Below are positions 52,392 to 62,758 of a stretch of DNA of 64,000 bases, one piece after another. The position numbers and the translations under genes are program-made. The notes beneath the pieces were generated by a model. That model did no database searches, was not told where the DNA came from, and saw nothing but the letters and a program-made list of their open reading frames with translations. The DNA comes from SW132 sp038150125 (GTDB lineage Bacteria; Bacteroidota; Rhodothermia; Balneolales; Balneolaceae): contig NZ_JBBVMF010000003.1 of the NCBI RefSeq assembly GCF_038150125.1, positions 298,196 to 362,195 on the forward strand, read 5' to 3'. The stretch's first letter is position 1; every line of letters starts with the position of its first letter.

Positions 52392-53582
52392 TTAATACAA
52401 AAGCCCAAACATCCAAAGCGGAATTCTGTTTTCGGACCCTACCTCAAGATTATCTGCTGCAACAATTGGATGCGATCCATCGCTTACATCCGGCAGCGGT
52501 TCATCTCGGTCGCCCGTGGTTATTGTCATGCCATTTAGATAGACAGCCCCGGATTTATGAATAGAACAGTTGAACCCGGCATTTTGAAGCTGACTAATTA
52601 AAAACGTCTTCCGAACCGCATCAGGCCGCGGCTGGTTCCCTGCAAATTGCAGAAACGACGGATCACCGGGCGCAATGAGGTCCGGCTTGCGATGCCTGGT
52701 GGTTCCTGTTCGATTGAGCCAAATCCTGTGAATAATACCTGTGTGCTCAAGAAGCGACAGCCATGAGTAGATGGAATCGCGGCTTACGGAAAGATACCTG
52801 GCCATATCGGAAATATTAGGTTTGAATGGGCCCTGGTGAATAATAAGTGCTAAGAGACGCTTAATTTTTGTAACTGACCGATAATCCACTCCCTCAAGAG
52901 CAGGAAGCACAGATTCAAGGAAAGTATTCATCCGCTGCTCACCAAACAGAGTTCCCGGGTAGTATCCTGGTTTGTTCTTGGGTGAAAATAGTGTTCCGCC
53001 GGCTAAGTACCTTCTGAAAGGCGGAATTGGCTGAAATAATCCGGAGATTCCCTCTGAGAACTCTTTATGAAATGAAACAATTTCCCCGAGCTTTTTCTGA
53101 TCAATTCTGATGGATTCCCTGAACTGCAGATATTCGCGAAACGAGAGTGGAGGCAAATGATGGGAAGACACTTGGCCTGCAAGTGGATTCAAAAAGGTTA
53201 GCGGAGCAGCTGACGTTGAAATCAGTCTAAGATCCGGCAGGTCACTTATAATCTGAGTGATACTTTGGGCGCGGTCCGGGTAGGAATGTAAATCATCAAT
53301 AAGCAAATGCCGGCCTCCATTCAGATAAAAAAGTTCGGCTATCTCATAGAGAGATTTAGTATGAAACCAGAGCGTTTCACCGGATAGGTAAAGTGACTCT
53401 TCCGGCGGTAGATCATCATGATAGTCAGCCAGTTGAAGCAGTAGTGTTGATTTACCGGTTCCCGGTGCACCGTAAATAATTGTAAGGCGTTTGGTGAAAT
53501 CTATACTATAGTAGAGATGCCTGAAGAATTTGTTTGGTACTTTTTGGCGAAGCTGCTGATCCCGTTCTATAAAAAAATCCAT
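52392..53582 (-). CDS. AAA+ ATPase of the DUF4143 type
   Basis: The 396-residue protein has a Walker A IYGAPGTGKSTLLLQ (P-loop 38-46), a Walker B RHLLIDDLH (91-99) with aspartates, and a sensor LRLISTSAAP. After a linker (YLAGGTLFSPKNKPGYYPGTLF) there is a winged-helix-like segment (LSVSRDSIYSWLSLLEHTGIIHRIW) and an end region with restriction-endonuclease-like wording, as in the AAA+/DUF4143 proteins that are common and of unknown role in bacteria and archaea. It is a single gene with no toxin partner beside it. Confidence 0.82.
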   Translation of the reverse strand: MDFFIERDQQLRQKVPNKFFRHLYYSIDFTKRLTIIYGAPGTGKSTLLLQLADYHDDLPPEESLYLSGETLWFHTKSLYEIAELFYLNGGRHLLIDDLHSYPDRAQSITQIISDLPDLRLISTSAAPLTFLNPLAGQVSSHHLPPLSFREYLQFRESIRIDQKKLGEIVSFHKEFSEGISGLFQPIPPFRRYLAGGTLFSPKNKPGYYPGTLFGEQRMNTFLESVLPALEGVDYRSVTKIKRLLALIIHQGPFKPNISDMARYLSVSRDSIYSWLSLLEHTGIIHRIWLNRTGTTRHRKPDLIAPGDPSFLQFAGNQPRPDAVRKTFLISQLQNAGFNCSIHKSGAVYLNGMTITTGDRDEPLPDVSDGSHPIVAADNLEVGSENRIPLWMFGLLY

Positions 53583-53779
53583 AAGTGTTGGTTTGATTCA
53601 ACACAAATATATAAATACTGTCGACTCGAAACTACAATTAATAAATTAATTGTATAATAGTTCAGTCAAAATGTCCGAAGCAGAATGTATTCCAGGCTAA
53701 ATATGATTATCTGAAAAATTGAGAGTGACGTGATGATCTACAGATATGAGTAAACTTTAGATACCTGCAGAGTTCCTCT

Positions 53780-55102
53780 TTACTTAATATCAGTTAGCAA
53801 CTGCCCCGATAACTGCAGCAGATCAATTTCAGAAAACTTCGCCTGAACCCTTAGGGAAATCAGGTTCTGCCGGGTCTCCAGGAGATTAAGCTGGGCTTCG
53901 CGAAAGTCGGTATTGGTAACCTGACCCTGTTCAAAGGCAAGCTCAGTTCTCTCAAAGTTGAGTTCAGCTGTATCAACATTTAGTTGCTGTTTCTCCAGGA
54001 GAAATAAATTAGTGGTATAGGTTTCGTAAGCATTCAGAACCTCGCTCCGAACGTTTTTTTCGGTGAGACGCTTCTGCTCTTCGCTATTTTTTAGACGGAT
54101 TTTATTGTTCTGAACAGTTAAGTTGCGGCGAAATCCATCAAAAAGAGAAAAACTAAATGAAAGGCCAGCCGAGAAACCATCGGTTTCCTGGAACGTAAAT
54201 TGCCCTGCGTCACTTTCGAACCGGTTATAGTTATAACTTGCGCTGGTAGAGATCTGAGGATAGCGGGCGGCCCGAGACTGCTGGAGCTGCAGGCGGGCTT
54301 GCTCAGTTTCAATTTCTGATGCATTTAAACGCGCATTTTCTGAAAGAGCTGCGTGCAAGAGTGTGTCGAGTGACATCTGATCGTCTATTTCAACGTCATC
54401 GTCAACGGCTACATCCATTGATGGGTCAGCTCCCAGTAAGACCTGTAAATTTCGTTTGGCTCGGTTCAGGCTTAACTCGGTTTCTACAACACGGATGCTA
54501 TCCTGGTTTAAACTAACCTCGGCATTTAAAAGGTCCACCCGGGAGCCGCCACCGGCTTCATAATTTTGCAGTGCGCGGCGATAACGCTGATTGGAAATTT
54601 CAACGGCTTCGCGGGTAACGACAAGTAATTGCGCCTGAGTGTTTACATTCAGATAAAGCTCGATAACCTGCAGAAGCGTAAGCTCTATTTCTCGTCGGGT
54701 CTGGACGGCACCAAGTTCTGCTCCCTGTTTAAGACTCTTCAGACGATATCGGTTACCAAATCCATCAAACAGCACCCATTGAAAATCAATCGATGCATTC
54801 AGCCTGTTTGAACGGCTGCCGGATACATCCTGCCCGGGCCGATTGGGAAACTCAAGGCGAGTGTCTTCAATCGATTCGGAATAGGAGCTGTTCAGAGAGA
54901 GGATTGGCAGATACCCGGCATTGCCGATCGTGGCACTGTTTTCGTCAATCTCTTCCAGATTTCTTGAAATAGTTATGGAGTGATTTTCTTCCAGGGCGAT
55001 TTCAACGGCGTCTTTAAGAGACAGTGTGCCTGTATCTTGCCCTGAAGCGATAATTGGAATAACTATCAGGAGTAAAAAGCCGAGTGTCAGTTTATTCTTC
55101 AT
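53780..55102 (-). CDS. TolC family outer membrane efflux protein
   Basis: A signal peptide (about 1-21, ending ASG) precedes a TolC fold: two repeated halves of long helices with beta strands, including SLKDAVEIALEENHSITISRN and DLLNAEVSLNQDSIRVVETELSLNRAKRNLQVLLG, with their counterparts in the second half. At 440 residues it is standard. It would be the outer membrane duct of the tripartite pump encoded upstream; its start overlaps the RND gene stop by 11 bases. Confidence 0.92.
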   Translation of the reverse strand: MKNKLTLGFLLLIVIPIIASGQDTGTLSLKDAVEIALEENHSITISRNLEEIDENSATIGNAGYLPILSLNSSYSESIEDTRLEFPNRPGQDVSGSRSNRLNASIDFQWVLFDGFGNRYRLKSLKQGAELGAVQTRREIELTLLQVIELYLNVNTQAQLLVVTREAVEISNQRYRRALQNYEAGGGSRVDLLNAEVSLNQDSIRVVETELSLNRAKRNLQVLLGADPSMDVAVDDDVEIDDQMSLDTLLHAALSENARLNASEIETEQARLQLQQSRAARYPQISTSASYNYNRFESDAGQFTFQETDGFSAGLSFSFSLFDGFRRNLTVQNNKIRLKNSEEQKRLTEKNVRSEVLNAYETYTTNLFLLEKQQLNVDTAELNFERTELAFEQGQVTNTDFREAQLNLLETRQNLISLRVQAKFSEIDLLQLSGQLLTDIK

Positions 55103-58100
55103 TTTCTTTCTCCCATTGTAAATCTTTAGCGACAGGTTGAACAGATTCGAGTGTTATCCATTCGCCTTCCCATAGCCAATGGACCGATCGTACGATATTA
55201 CCGGCTGTAATAAGCAAAATGGGCAATAAAATCAAAAGTATTAAGGTAGCTCCCAAAAGGCCATAAGCAACGCTCACCGCCATAGGTATAAGGAATTGGG
55301 CCTGGAAACTTTGATCCAGAATGAGAGGTGCAAGCCCGGCAGCGGTTGTTCCGGTAGTAAGTATGATTGGCCTGAAACGCGACCTCCCGGCATCAATCAT
55401 TGCTTCATACACATCCATCCCTTTTCGAAGATTATCGTTATAGGCGGTTACAAGCACCAGGCCGTCATTTACCAAAATACCCACCAGGGCAATAATACCC
55501 AGTAACGATAAGATGCCAAGGGGAATCCCGTGAATGAAATGGCCCCATGCGGCACCAATGATACCAAAGGGAATAATTGTCATAATTACAAGCGCCTGCG
55601 AAACCGATTTAAACGTAAAGACGATCACAGCAAAAATAAGAATCAATAAAACCGGCAGTGCTGTTTGCATGGCACCAATGACCTCTCCGGTTTCCTGAGC
55701 CTCTCCCTGAAGTGTATAGTTGATAGAAGGGTAAGCACTGATAATTTGAGGAAGCACCTGATTTTCAAGGTTACTTAAAACATCCGGAGCCGAGACTTGA
55801 TTATTAGCGACATCCGCTTCTACTAGAATTTCCCGAACGCCATCACGGTGATAGATTGCTACAAGCCCCTGCTGATAACTTAAACTGGCGAGTTCGCTGA
55901 GCGAATGCCGGGATCCGTCAGGAGCCGTTATTTCCATATTCAGGATGTCCGCTTGGCTTCTGCGTTGGTCAATATCATAGCGAACCCAAACCCTTACCTC
56001 GTTTTTTCCGCGCTGCAGCCGCTGAACTTCATTTCCGAAAAAAGCATCGCGTACCTGGCTGCTGACCATTCGCGTAGTGAGCCCAAGGGCATAGGCCCGG
56101 TCATTCAGTTCAATGTGAATTTCCGGCTCTTCGTCATCACGGTTGTCAAGCACATCTGCGAGCCGCGGGTCATTTCTCATCTCCGACATCAGGCGGTCTG
56201 CTGCGCGATTAAGCTCATTAAAATTGGGTGAGAACAGAGAGATAGCCACCGGCTTCCCAAATGGAGACCCTCCCTCATAAGAAACCCTTTCCGCGCGCGG
56301 AATGGCACCAACTTCTTCCAGGAGATCTGCTATTATTTCTGATGTACGGAGCGGACGCTCTTCCGATGCCATCAGGTAATAGGTCATATTCAGCTCATTG
56401 GTTTCATAACCCACACGCATCTCAATATTTCGAATGATATCTTCATCAGTATTGAACTGATCACGATACTTTTCGTTCAGCCGTTCTCCGGCCGATACCA
56501 TGCGCCGTCCCTGCCGTTCTGTATATTCTACATTTATAGCCCGGGTTAGCATCACGCTTACAGTAATACTGTTCTCCTCAATATCCGGGAAAAAAGTTGT
56601 GCGGATAATGCCCCCGCCAATTGAAGCGATTGTGAATACGAAAATGGACAGAAAGCTGAGGATTGTAAGTGTTTTATTCCGCAGGGCAAATTCATAAGAA
56701 GGCACGTAAAAACGGTCTCTGAAACGTTTGATGGAATTAGCAACCTTTTGCTGAACACCCTCGTTGCTCCCGTTCTTTTTAAGCGATTTGGAGTGGGCGA
56801 GGTGTGCCGGTAAAAATATGAAAACTTCTATGAGCGAAATGATAAGTGTAGCGGAAACAACAAAGGCCACATCAGAGAAGAACTCACCCAGCTGACCGGG
56901 AATAAAGAAGAAAAATGAAAACGCCAATACGGTAGTGATAATCGCAGATGTCACGGCCGACATCACCTCCATTGTGCCTTCCACGGCAGCATTTATGGGA
57001 GTAAGCCCCTCCTCGTATTTCTGAAAAATATTTTCACCCACTACAATTCCGTCATCAACCAGTATACCTATCACAATAATCATCCCAAACAGGGAGATAA
57101 CGTTGATGGTGAGCCCGTACCAGATAGCCATCACAAACATGCCGCACAGTGATATGGGAATACTTAAAGCAACCCAGAAAGCAAGCCGGATCCTCAAAAA
57201 CATGCCGAGTAAAAGCAGCACTAAAGCCGCTCCCAGAAGCCCGTTTTCCTGTAGAAGACTGATCCGGTCTCTCAGGCTTTTAGTGGAATCATCTACAAGA
57301 TAGAGCTCCACTTCCGACCGGCCTGTATTGAATTCTTCTATGTATTCTTTGATACTTTCAGCGGCCTGAAGGATATCCTCATTGTTAGTTGTATTCACCG
57401 TAATGTTAATAGCCCGTGCCCTGTCCAGAAATACGCGCTGGGCGCCTTCTTCAAGATCATCCCGGACGTTGGCCACATCACTAAGGCGGATGATCGTTCC
57501 GTCAGGCCGGGTGATAACCGGGATATCTTTGAATCCCGTGGCAAAGTAATCTCTCTCCTCAACCCTGATGCGATACTCGAGCTCGCTTCCCCTCAGAATA
57601 CCGCCGGTTGACCTGATGTTTTCGGCAGCTACTGCATTTGCCACATCCTGGATGGTCATGCCATAATTTCGCAGCGCTGATTCACGAACACTGATCTCGA
57701 TTTCCGGGCTGTTGTAGCCAAATATGCTGATGCGGCTAATGTTATCATATTTACGAAGATCATCTTCTACCTGGTCGGCCAAATCCTGCAGTGCCGTTAC
57801 AGATATATCTCCGCGCAGCACGAGCTGACCGGCAGGGTTGAGCTGATCCTGTTTTGAAACGGTAATCTCTTCAAGTCCGGCCGGGAACGTGCTGATGCGG
57901 TCTACTTCATTTTTGATCTCCTGAAGTGCCAGGTTGGGATCAATGCCGGTTTCAATTTCAACGGTTACGGTAGTTCTGTCTTCTTCTGTGCGTGATGTAA
58001 TTTCTTTCACGCCATCTACGGCGGCAAGATTGTCCTCAATTTTCAGGACAATGCTTTCCTCCATTTCAATGGGAGATGCGCCGGGGTAAACAGCCGAAAC

Positions 58101-58241
58101 ATTGATAAATCGTACCTGCTGTTCGGGAAAAAAGCTGGACTGCAGATTCAGGGCAGCCAGTGTTCCGAAGAAGAGTATCACCACGATACAGAGGTTAACC
58201 AGGACAACATGTTTTACAAAAAACCGGATAATACCGCGCAT
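55092..58241 (-). CDS. RND family efflux transporter permease
   Basis: The 1049-residue pump has twelve membrane segments and two large periplasmic loops. The proton-relay motif is visible as GILVDDGIVVGENIFQKYEEG in TM4, and the second half has GILVNDGLVLVTAYND. It belongs to the AcrB/HAE1-like group rather than a copper-type pump, since no methionine relay is seen. Substrates are unknown. It begins directly after the adaptor stop (58242) and overlaps the TolC gene, so all three form one operon. Confidence 0.94.
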   Translation of the reverse strand: MRGIIRFFVKHVVLVNLCIVVILFFGTLAALNLQSSFFPEQQVRFINVSAVYPGASPIEMEESIVLKIEDNLAAVDGVKEITSRTEEDRTTVTVEIETGIDPNLALQEIKNEVDRISTFPAGLEEITVSKQDQLNPAGQLVLRGDISVTALQDLADQVEDDLRKYDNISRISIFGYNSPEIEISVRESALRNYGMTIQDVANAVAAENIRSTGGILRGSELEYRIRVEERDYFATGFKDIPVITRPDGTIIRLSDVANVRDDLEEGAQRVFLDRARAINITVNTTNNEDILQAAESIKEYIEEFNTGRSEVELYLVDDSTKSLRDRISLLQENGLLGAALVLLLLGMFLRIRLAFWVALSIPISLCGMFVMAIWYGLTINVISLFGMIIVIGILVDDGIVVGENIFQKYEEGLTPINAAVEGTMEVMSAVTSAIITTVLAFSFFFFIPGQLGEFFSDVAFVVSATLIISLIEVFIFLPAHLAHSKSLKKNGSNEGVQQKVANSIKRFRDRFYVPSYEFALRNKTLTILSFLSIFVFTIASIGGGIIRTTFFPDIEENSITVSVMLTRAINVEYTERQGRRMVSAGERLNEKYRDQFNTDEDIIRNIEMRVGYETNELNMTYYLMASEERPLRTSEIIADLLEEVGAIPRAERVSYEGGSPFGKPVAISLFSPNFNELNRAADRLMSEMRNDPRLADVLDNRDDEEPEIHIELNDRAYALGLTTRMVSSQVRDAFFGNEVQRLQRGKNEVRVWVRYDIDQRRSQADILNMEITAPDGSRHSLSELASLSYQQGLVAIYHRDGVREILVEADVANNQVSAPDVLSNLENQVLPQIISAYPSINYTLQGEAQETGEVIGAMQTALPVLLILIFAVIVFTFKSVSQALVIMTIIPFGIIGAAWGHFIHGIPLGILSLLGIIALVGILVNDGLVLVTAYNDNLRKGMDVYEAMIDAGRSRFRPIILTTGTTAAGLAPLILDQSFQAQFLIPMAVSVAYGLLGATLILLILLPILLITAGNIVRSVHWLWEGEWITLESVQPVAKDLQWEKENEE

Positions 58242-59363
58242 CTATTGCTCCTCCCGGCGAGTTACTCTGGTGTCTTCAAACGCAGCATTTCTGAATTCGT
58301 CAATAATGGTAGTGCCGGGTTCAAGCCCGCTTACAATCATGCTGTCACCGGCGCTTGCGCGAAGTTCCACCGTAGTCAGCGTAGCCCGGCCGTCTTTTAC
58401 TGTAAAGAGTTCATTATCCCGGATGAGAATATCTTTATGAATCTTAAAGGCATCAGCAAACACTTGTCCCCGAATATCACCTTCAAGATAATATCCCGGC
58501 TCAAGATCAGAATCACTGATATCCACAAATATTTTAACGCTTTGGGTTCCCGGTTCTACGAGGGCATTTTTCCGGGTTACGGTACCGCTATATGTTTCAG
58601 AATTAATACCGGTGGTGCGTACCGTAATAGTGGCTCCGGTAGATACATATTGTGCCTCGCGTGCCGGAATGGAAGCTTCAATTTCAAGTGTCTCTGTGCC
58701 GGTAAACTGCCCGAGCATTTGACCGCTTTGAACCAGTGCACCTGGATTTATTTGGTGATCGGTAACGACTCCGTCGAAGGGCGCTCGAATTGTAAATTTA
58801 TCAAGCCGAACCTCCTGCTGACGGATAGAGTAAAATCTGCTGAACACATTCTGGCGATTCAGGTACATTCTGAACTGTCTGTCTGCTACTTCCGGCAGGG
58901 GCCGGAGAGATTCCGATGCGTCCATGTTGTCGAGATATGACGACCAGGCGTCGTAATTGCCGGGATAGTCAATACTGATATCGGGCAGTAGCTGAGAAAT
59001 TATGGCTGAGAACTCATATCGGGCTGCCTGAAGTTGCTGCCGCTGCTCGTCATTATTTAACTGCATAAGGATGTCACCCCTGTTGAATGCCGTGCCTGTT
59101 TTGAACGGACGATCTCCATGTTCAAAAATACCGGTTACTTCGGCATAAATTTCAAACTGTTCAAATGGTATGACTCTACCCGTAAACCTGATCGATGATT
59201 GAATACTTTCGGGCTGGTAGGTTACCATTAAAACGGGGGCAGCTTCGGTATCACTTTCCTGAGTAGTTTCCTCTTCGGAGCCTGATACAATGTACCATGA
59301 GAGAAAAAGTGTGGCCACGAAAATAATCACTCCGGATATCACCGAAAGTTTGCGTGAATTCAT
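58242..59363 (-). CDS. RND efflux periplasmic adaptor (membrane fusion protein)
   Basis: One N-terminal membrane helix (about 8-28) anchors the protein to the inner membrane. The adaptor layout follows: beta-barrel and lipoyl-like parts (GRVIPFEQFEIYAEVTGIFEHGDRPFKTGTAFNRGDILMQLNN), a helical hairpin (about 108-170), the second lipoyl half (FTIRAPFDGVVTDHQINPGALVQSGQML) and a C-terminal barrel. The 373-residue length is typical. It is the first gene of the efflux operon and lies 37 bases downstream of the promoter region with the palindromic operator. Confidence 0.9.
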   Translation of the reverse strand: MNSRKLSVISGVIIFVATLFLSWYIVSGSEEETTQESDTEAAPVLMVTYQPESIQSSIRFTGRVIPFEQFEIYAEVTGIFEHGDRPFKTGTAFNRGDILMQLNNDEQRQQLQAARYEFSAIISQLLPDISIDYPGNYDAWSSYLDNMDASESLRPLPEVADRQFRMYLNRQNVFSRFYSIRQQEVRLDKFTIRAPFDGVVTDHQINPGALVQSGQMLGQFTGTETLEIEASIPAREAQYVSTGATITVRTTGINSETYSGTVTRKNALVEPGTQSVKIFVDISDSDLEPGYYLEGDIRGQVFADAFKIHKDILIRDNELFTVKDGRATLTTVELRASAGDSMIVSGLEPGTTIIDEFRNAAFEDTRVTRREEQ

Positions 59364-59708
59364 AGTGGGATCGTTTAGTTGAATAAAACTGATAACATTT
59401 GAATAACTTCAACTATCTGTATACGTATACAGTTCAACTTTTTAACTCTTTTTTCATAACTATCTCATTTTCATAATTCAGCAATTGAACCGGCGCTTTT
59501 AAAAGTGACTGGTGATACACGTTTATATGAGATCAAAACTAAAGTCATATAAATATTTTCCTGCGCCGTGTGTGAACTGAAGCAGATGTGAATGACTAAG
59601 AAGTATTCGCAGAACAATTTATAGCTACTGAAATTGATGCTTTTAGCAGATAGAGGATTTAATTAAGTTGTCAATCTTGTAAAAAATCAAACAGATTGCC
59701 CAATAAAT
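59364..59708. other. 345-bp divergent region between efflux operon and M14 gene
   Basis: The region holds the efflux promoter at its left side and presumably the M14 promoter near its right end. The rest is AT-rich with no frame or RNA that I recognise. Confidence 0.45.
59407..59437 (-). promoter_or_regulatory. promoter with a palindromic operator for the efflux operon
   Basis: CTGTATACGTATACAG (59417-59432) is a perfect 16-bp palindrome, typical of TetR- or MarR-type operators. On the minus strand it fills the 19-base gap between a TTG (59437-59435) and a TAGTTGAAG (59415-59407), close to the Bacteroidota-type promoter TTG-N19-TAnnTTTG. A repressor bound there would block transcription of the efflux genes. 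The repressor gene is not in the window. Confidence 0.6.
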
Positions 59709-62240
59709 ATGAAACTCCGGATTGTAATTTTTTTAGTCTTTTTCTTCTCAGGCGTGATTGTTCACCCGGTATTTGCCCAGCTTCAAAGCCCGGCAGACTA
59801 CCTTGGCTACGAATTGGGGGATCGATATACACCCCATCACCAGGTAATGGGGTATGTTCGGCATGTGGCCGAAAACTCAAACCGTGTCTCTTTTGAGGCG
59901 TATGGCGAAACCTATGAAAATCGTGAGCTGGTCCATCTGGTTGTAACGTCACCGGCCAACCACCAGAATATTGAAGAGATCCGAACCAATAATTTAAAGC
60001 TAACCGGGTTGATTGAGGGTGAACCCACCGGCCAGAGAAAAGCAATTGTATGGCTAAGCTATAACATTCACGGCAATGAGACCTCGAGCAGTGAGGCCGC
60101 GATGAATACACTCTTTCAGCTGGCAGATCCGGGGAATATGGAATCTGCAGGCTGGCTCGAAAATACCGTAGTTGTGATTGACCCGATGGTTAACCCTGAC
60201 GGCAGAGAACGGTACGTAAACTGGTTTCGCGGGATAACGGGCAGTGAATACGATCCAAAGGTGGAGTCGCGGGAGCATCACGAGCCATGGCCCGGAGGCA
60301 GACCCAATCATTACTATTTTGATTTGAACCGCGACTGGGCGTGGCAAACGCAGCAGGAATCTCAGATGAGATCAGCCATCTACCAGGAATGGATGCCCCA
60401 TGTTCATGTTGATTTTCACGAGCAAGGCTACAACTCACCGTACTATTTCGCCCCGGCAGCCGAGCCATTCCATGAAGCCATCACCGACTGGCAGCGTGAG
60501 TTTCAAACCACAATTGGTGAAAATCATACCTCGTATTTTGATGAAGAGGGCTGGCTATACTTTACAAAGCAGCGGTTTGATCTGTTTTATCCAAGTTATG
60601 GAGATACCTGGCCCACTTTTAACGGCGCCATCGGCATGACGTATGAGCAGGCGGGCCATGGGCTAGGCGGTGCAGCCGTTATCACTGAAGACGGCGATAC
60701 ATTAACGCTGAAAGATCGCCTGACGCATCATACCGTTACCGGAATTTCCACCGTTGAAGTAACAGCCCAACATTCAGAACGGGTTATGAATGAGTTCGAG
60801 ACCCGGTTTCAGCAAGCTGTTGAAAATCCAGCCGGGCAGTACAAAACTTATGTTGTGAAAGCAGACAACGATCCGGATAACATTTACAATCTGCTCACAT
60901 TTTTAGACAATCAGCAGATTCGGTACGGGCGGGCCGGTGATTCTGAAAGGGCCGACGGCTACAACTATGCAACCGGCGAAAACGAGCGATTTTCAGTTGA
61001 AGACGATGATATTATTATTAGCGCATATCAGCCAAAATCACAGCTTGCCCGAGTATTTTTTGAGCCCAACCCGGCCCTGTCAGATTCTCTGACTTATGAT
61101 ATCACGGCATGGGAGGCGCACTACCGGTTTGGGCTGACGGGCTATGCAACTGAACGCCGAATTGATCCTGAGGCAGAACTATCGGCAGATCTATTTTGGA
61201 ATTCTGAGTACACCGGCGTGAACGAGCCATACGCTTATATCGCAGAATGGGGATCGATGAATGATGCCAGATTCCTGGCCGATATCACTAAAAAAGGCAT
61301 CAACAGCAGATTTAGCACAGTGCCGTTTCAGATAGACGGCAGAAAATTTGAACGGGGAACGCTCGTAATCACCCGTGCCGGCAATAAGCATCTTGGAGAG
61401 CAATTTGATCAAATTGTTCGAGAAGCAGCAACAGAGTTTGGCCGATCTCTTCATGGTAGCGCCAGCGGGTATGTGCAGGAGGGAGCTGATTTCGGTTCCT
61501 CTGATGTTGCTTTTATCGACAAACCCAAAGTGGCCATATTTATGGGAGATGGAACGTCTTCTCTGGCGGCCGGTGAAGTTTGGCATTTTTTCGATCAGCA
61601 ACTGAACTATCCCGCTACGTTAATTCATACCCATCACTTTAGCCGGGTAGATCTGGGTGATTACAACACAATTGTGATGCCAAGCGGATATTATTCTGAC
61701 ATGCTGAATGACAGTGCAAAAAATAAACTGACCGACTGGGTGAAATCCGGCGGTAAGCTGATTGCCATTGATAATGCGGTGTCAGCACTTGCAGGAATTG
61801 ATGCCTTTCAGATTTCGAGGAAATCACTGCCCGATAACGATGAAGAGGATGCCGACGAGTCAAAACTGCGCACATATGACGAAAGCAGCCGAATTCGTGC
61901 CATGAGCAGCACGCCCGGTTCTATCTTCAGAACCACGCTCGATGGTACCCATCCGCTGGCCTATGGATACAAGACGGACTATTTTTCGCTCAAAACAGAT
62001 GCATCCGCATTTGACTATCTCAGCAGCGGCTGGAATGTGGGAACTGTTCGGTCCGATGCACACATGAGTGGGTTTGCAGGTCAGCTGGCAAAAGAGAATC
62101 TGGAAGGAAGTCTCTCATTTGGCGTTCAGTCTGTTGGATCTGGGGATGTTATTTATATGGTCGACAATCCGCTGTTTAGGGGATTCTGGGAGAACGGGAA
62201 AATTTTGTTTATTAACGCACTGTTTTTTGTGGGACAGTAA
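59709..62240 (+). CDS. secreted M14 family zinc carboxypeptidase
   Basis: A signal peptide (1-23, ending VFA) exports the protein. The HxxE zinc motif is H121-x-x-E124 in YNIHGNETSSSEAAM, the RYVNW region contains substrate-binding residues (NPDGRERYVN), and the third zinc ligand is H237 in VDFHEQGYNSPYYFAP. The catalytic glutamate is probably in MTYEQAGHG. The C-terminal third (KVAIFMGDGTSSLAAGEVWHFFDQQLNYPATLI, VMPSGYY, WVKSGGKLIAID) has a glutamine-amidotransferase-like fold. At 843 residues it belongs to the large M14 group common in Bacteroidota-type genomes, likely scavenging peptides. Confidence 0.9.
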   Translation: MKLRIVIFLVFFFSGVIVHPVFAQLQSPADYLGYELGDRYTPHHQVMGYVRHVAENSNRVSFEAYGETYENRELVHLVVTSPANHQNIEEIRTNNLKLTGLIEGEPTGQRKAIVWLSYNIHGNETSSSEAAMNTLFQLADPGNMESAGWLENTVVVIDPMVNPDGRERYVNWFRGITGSEYDPKVESREHHEPWPGGRPNHYYFDLNRDWAWQTQQESQMRSAIYQEWMPHVHVDFHEQGYNSPYYFAPAAEPFHEAITDWQREFQTTIGENHTSYFDEEGWLYFTKQRFDLFYPSYGDTWPTFNGAIGMTYEQAGHGLGGAAVITEDGDTLTLKDRLTHHTVTGISTVEVTAQHSERVMNEFETRFQQAVENPAGQYKTYVVKADNDPDNIYNLLTFLDNQQIRYGRAGDSERADGYNYATGENERFSVEDDDIIISAYQPKSQLARVFFEPNPALSDSLTYDITAWEAHYRFGLTGYATERRIDPEAELSADLFWNSEYTGVNEPYAYIAEWGSMNDARFLADITKKGINSRFSTVPFQIDGRKFERGTLVITRAGNKHLGEQFDQIVREAATEFGRSLHGSASGYVQEGADFGSSDVAFIDKPKVAIFMGDGTSSLAAGEVWHFFDQQLNYPATLIHTHHFSRVDLGDYNTIVMPSGYYSDMLNDSAKNKLTDWVKSGGKLIAIDNAVSALAGIDAFQISRKSLPDNDEEDADESKLRTYDESSRIRAMSSTPGSIFRTTLDGTHPLAYGYKTDYFSLKTDASAFDYLSSGWNVGTVRSDAHMSGFAGQLAKENLEGSLSFGVQSVGSGDVIYMVDNPLFRGFWENGKILFINALFFVGQ

Positions 62241-62290
62241 TGGTTATCTCGTCAGCATGAGGCTGATACTTTAGCTTTCAATTTAAAATT

Positions 62291-62328
62291 AAGCCGATGA
62301 TTGTGTCAAACGATCATCGGCTTTTTTT
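62291..62328 (+). terminator. rho-independent terminator after the M14 gene
   Basis: A stem AAGCCGATGAT against ATCATCGGCTT with an intervening loop runs into seven T, 50 bases after the stop. Confidence 0.9.
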
Positions 62329-62464
62329 ATGAACATATGTCAAATGCAGAAAAAGCGAAGGGCACAGATAGGTTAAATAGATGTGTACTTGTGATTATTT
62401 TATCAAATATTTGAATTATATATCAATAATATTTAAAATAAGTTAAATAAAATTAAATAAAGGT

Positions 62465-62758
62465 ATGGAAAACAGAGAAAAGCAGCTCCCGGTCACATGT
62501 CCCAGCTGTGGAGGTGATTTGAATGTGAAAGTGCTTGGCTGCCCCAATTGCCGTACGGAGGTTAGTGGAGATTACGACCTGCCGGTGCTTTTGAGACTCA
62601 GCAAGGATGAGGTGGGATTTGTACTATCATTTATAAAAAACAGTGGGAGTTTGAAAGAGATGGCCAATGAGATGGGCCTGAGCTACCCAACGGTTCGCAA
62701 CTATCTGAACGAGTTAATTGAAAAAATAGGCCGGCTTGAAGATGACTCTGACAACTGA
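62465..62758 (+). CDS. DUF2089 family zinc-ribbon/HTH protein
   Basis: The 97-residue protein has a four-cysteine zinc ribbon (C12, C15, C26, C29 in TCPSCGG and GCPNCR) and a helix-turn-helix of the sigma-4 style (LKEMANEMGLSYPTVRNYLNELIEKIG). DUF2089 proteins are small regulators of unknown target, often next to membrane-protein genes. Its end overlaps the next gene's start by about 17 bases, so the two are translationally coupled. Confidence 0.88.
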   Translation: MENREKQLPVTCPSCGGDLNVKVLGCPNCRTEVSGDYDLPVLLRLSKDEVGFVLSFIKNSGSLKEMANEMGLSYPTVRNYLNELIEKIGRLEDDSDN

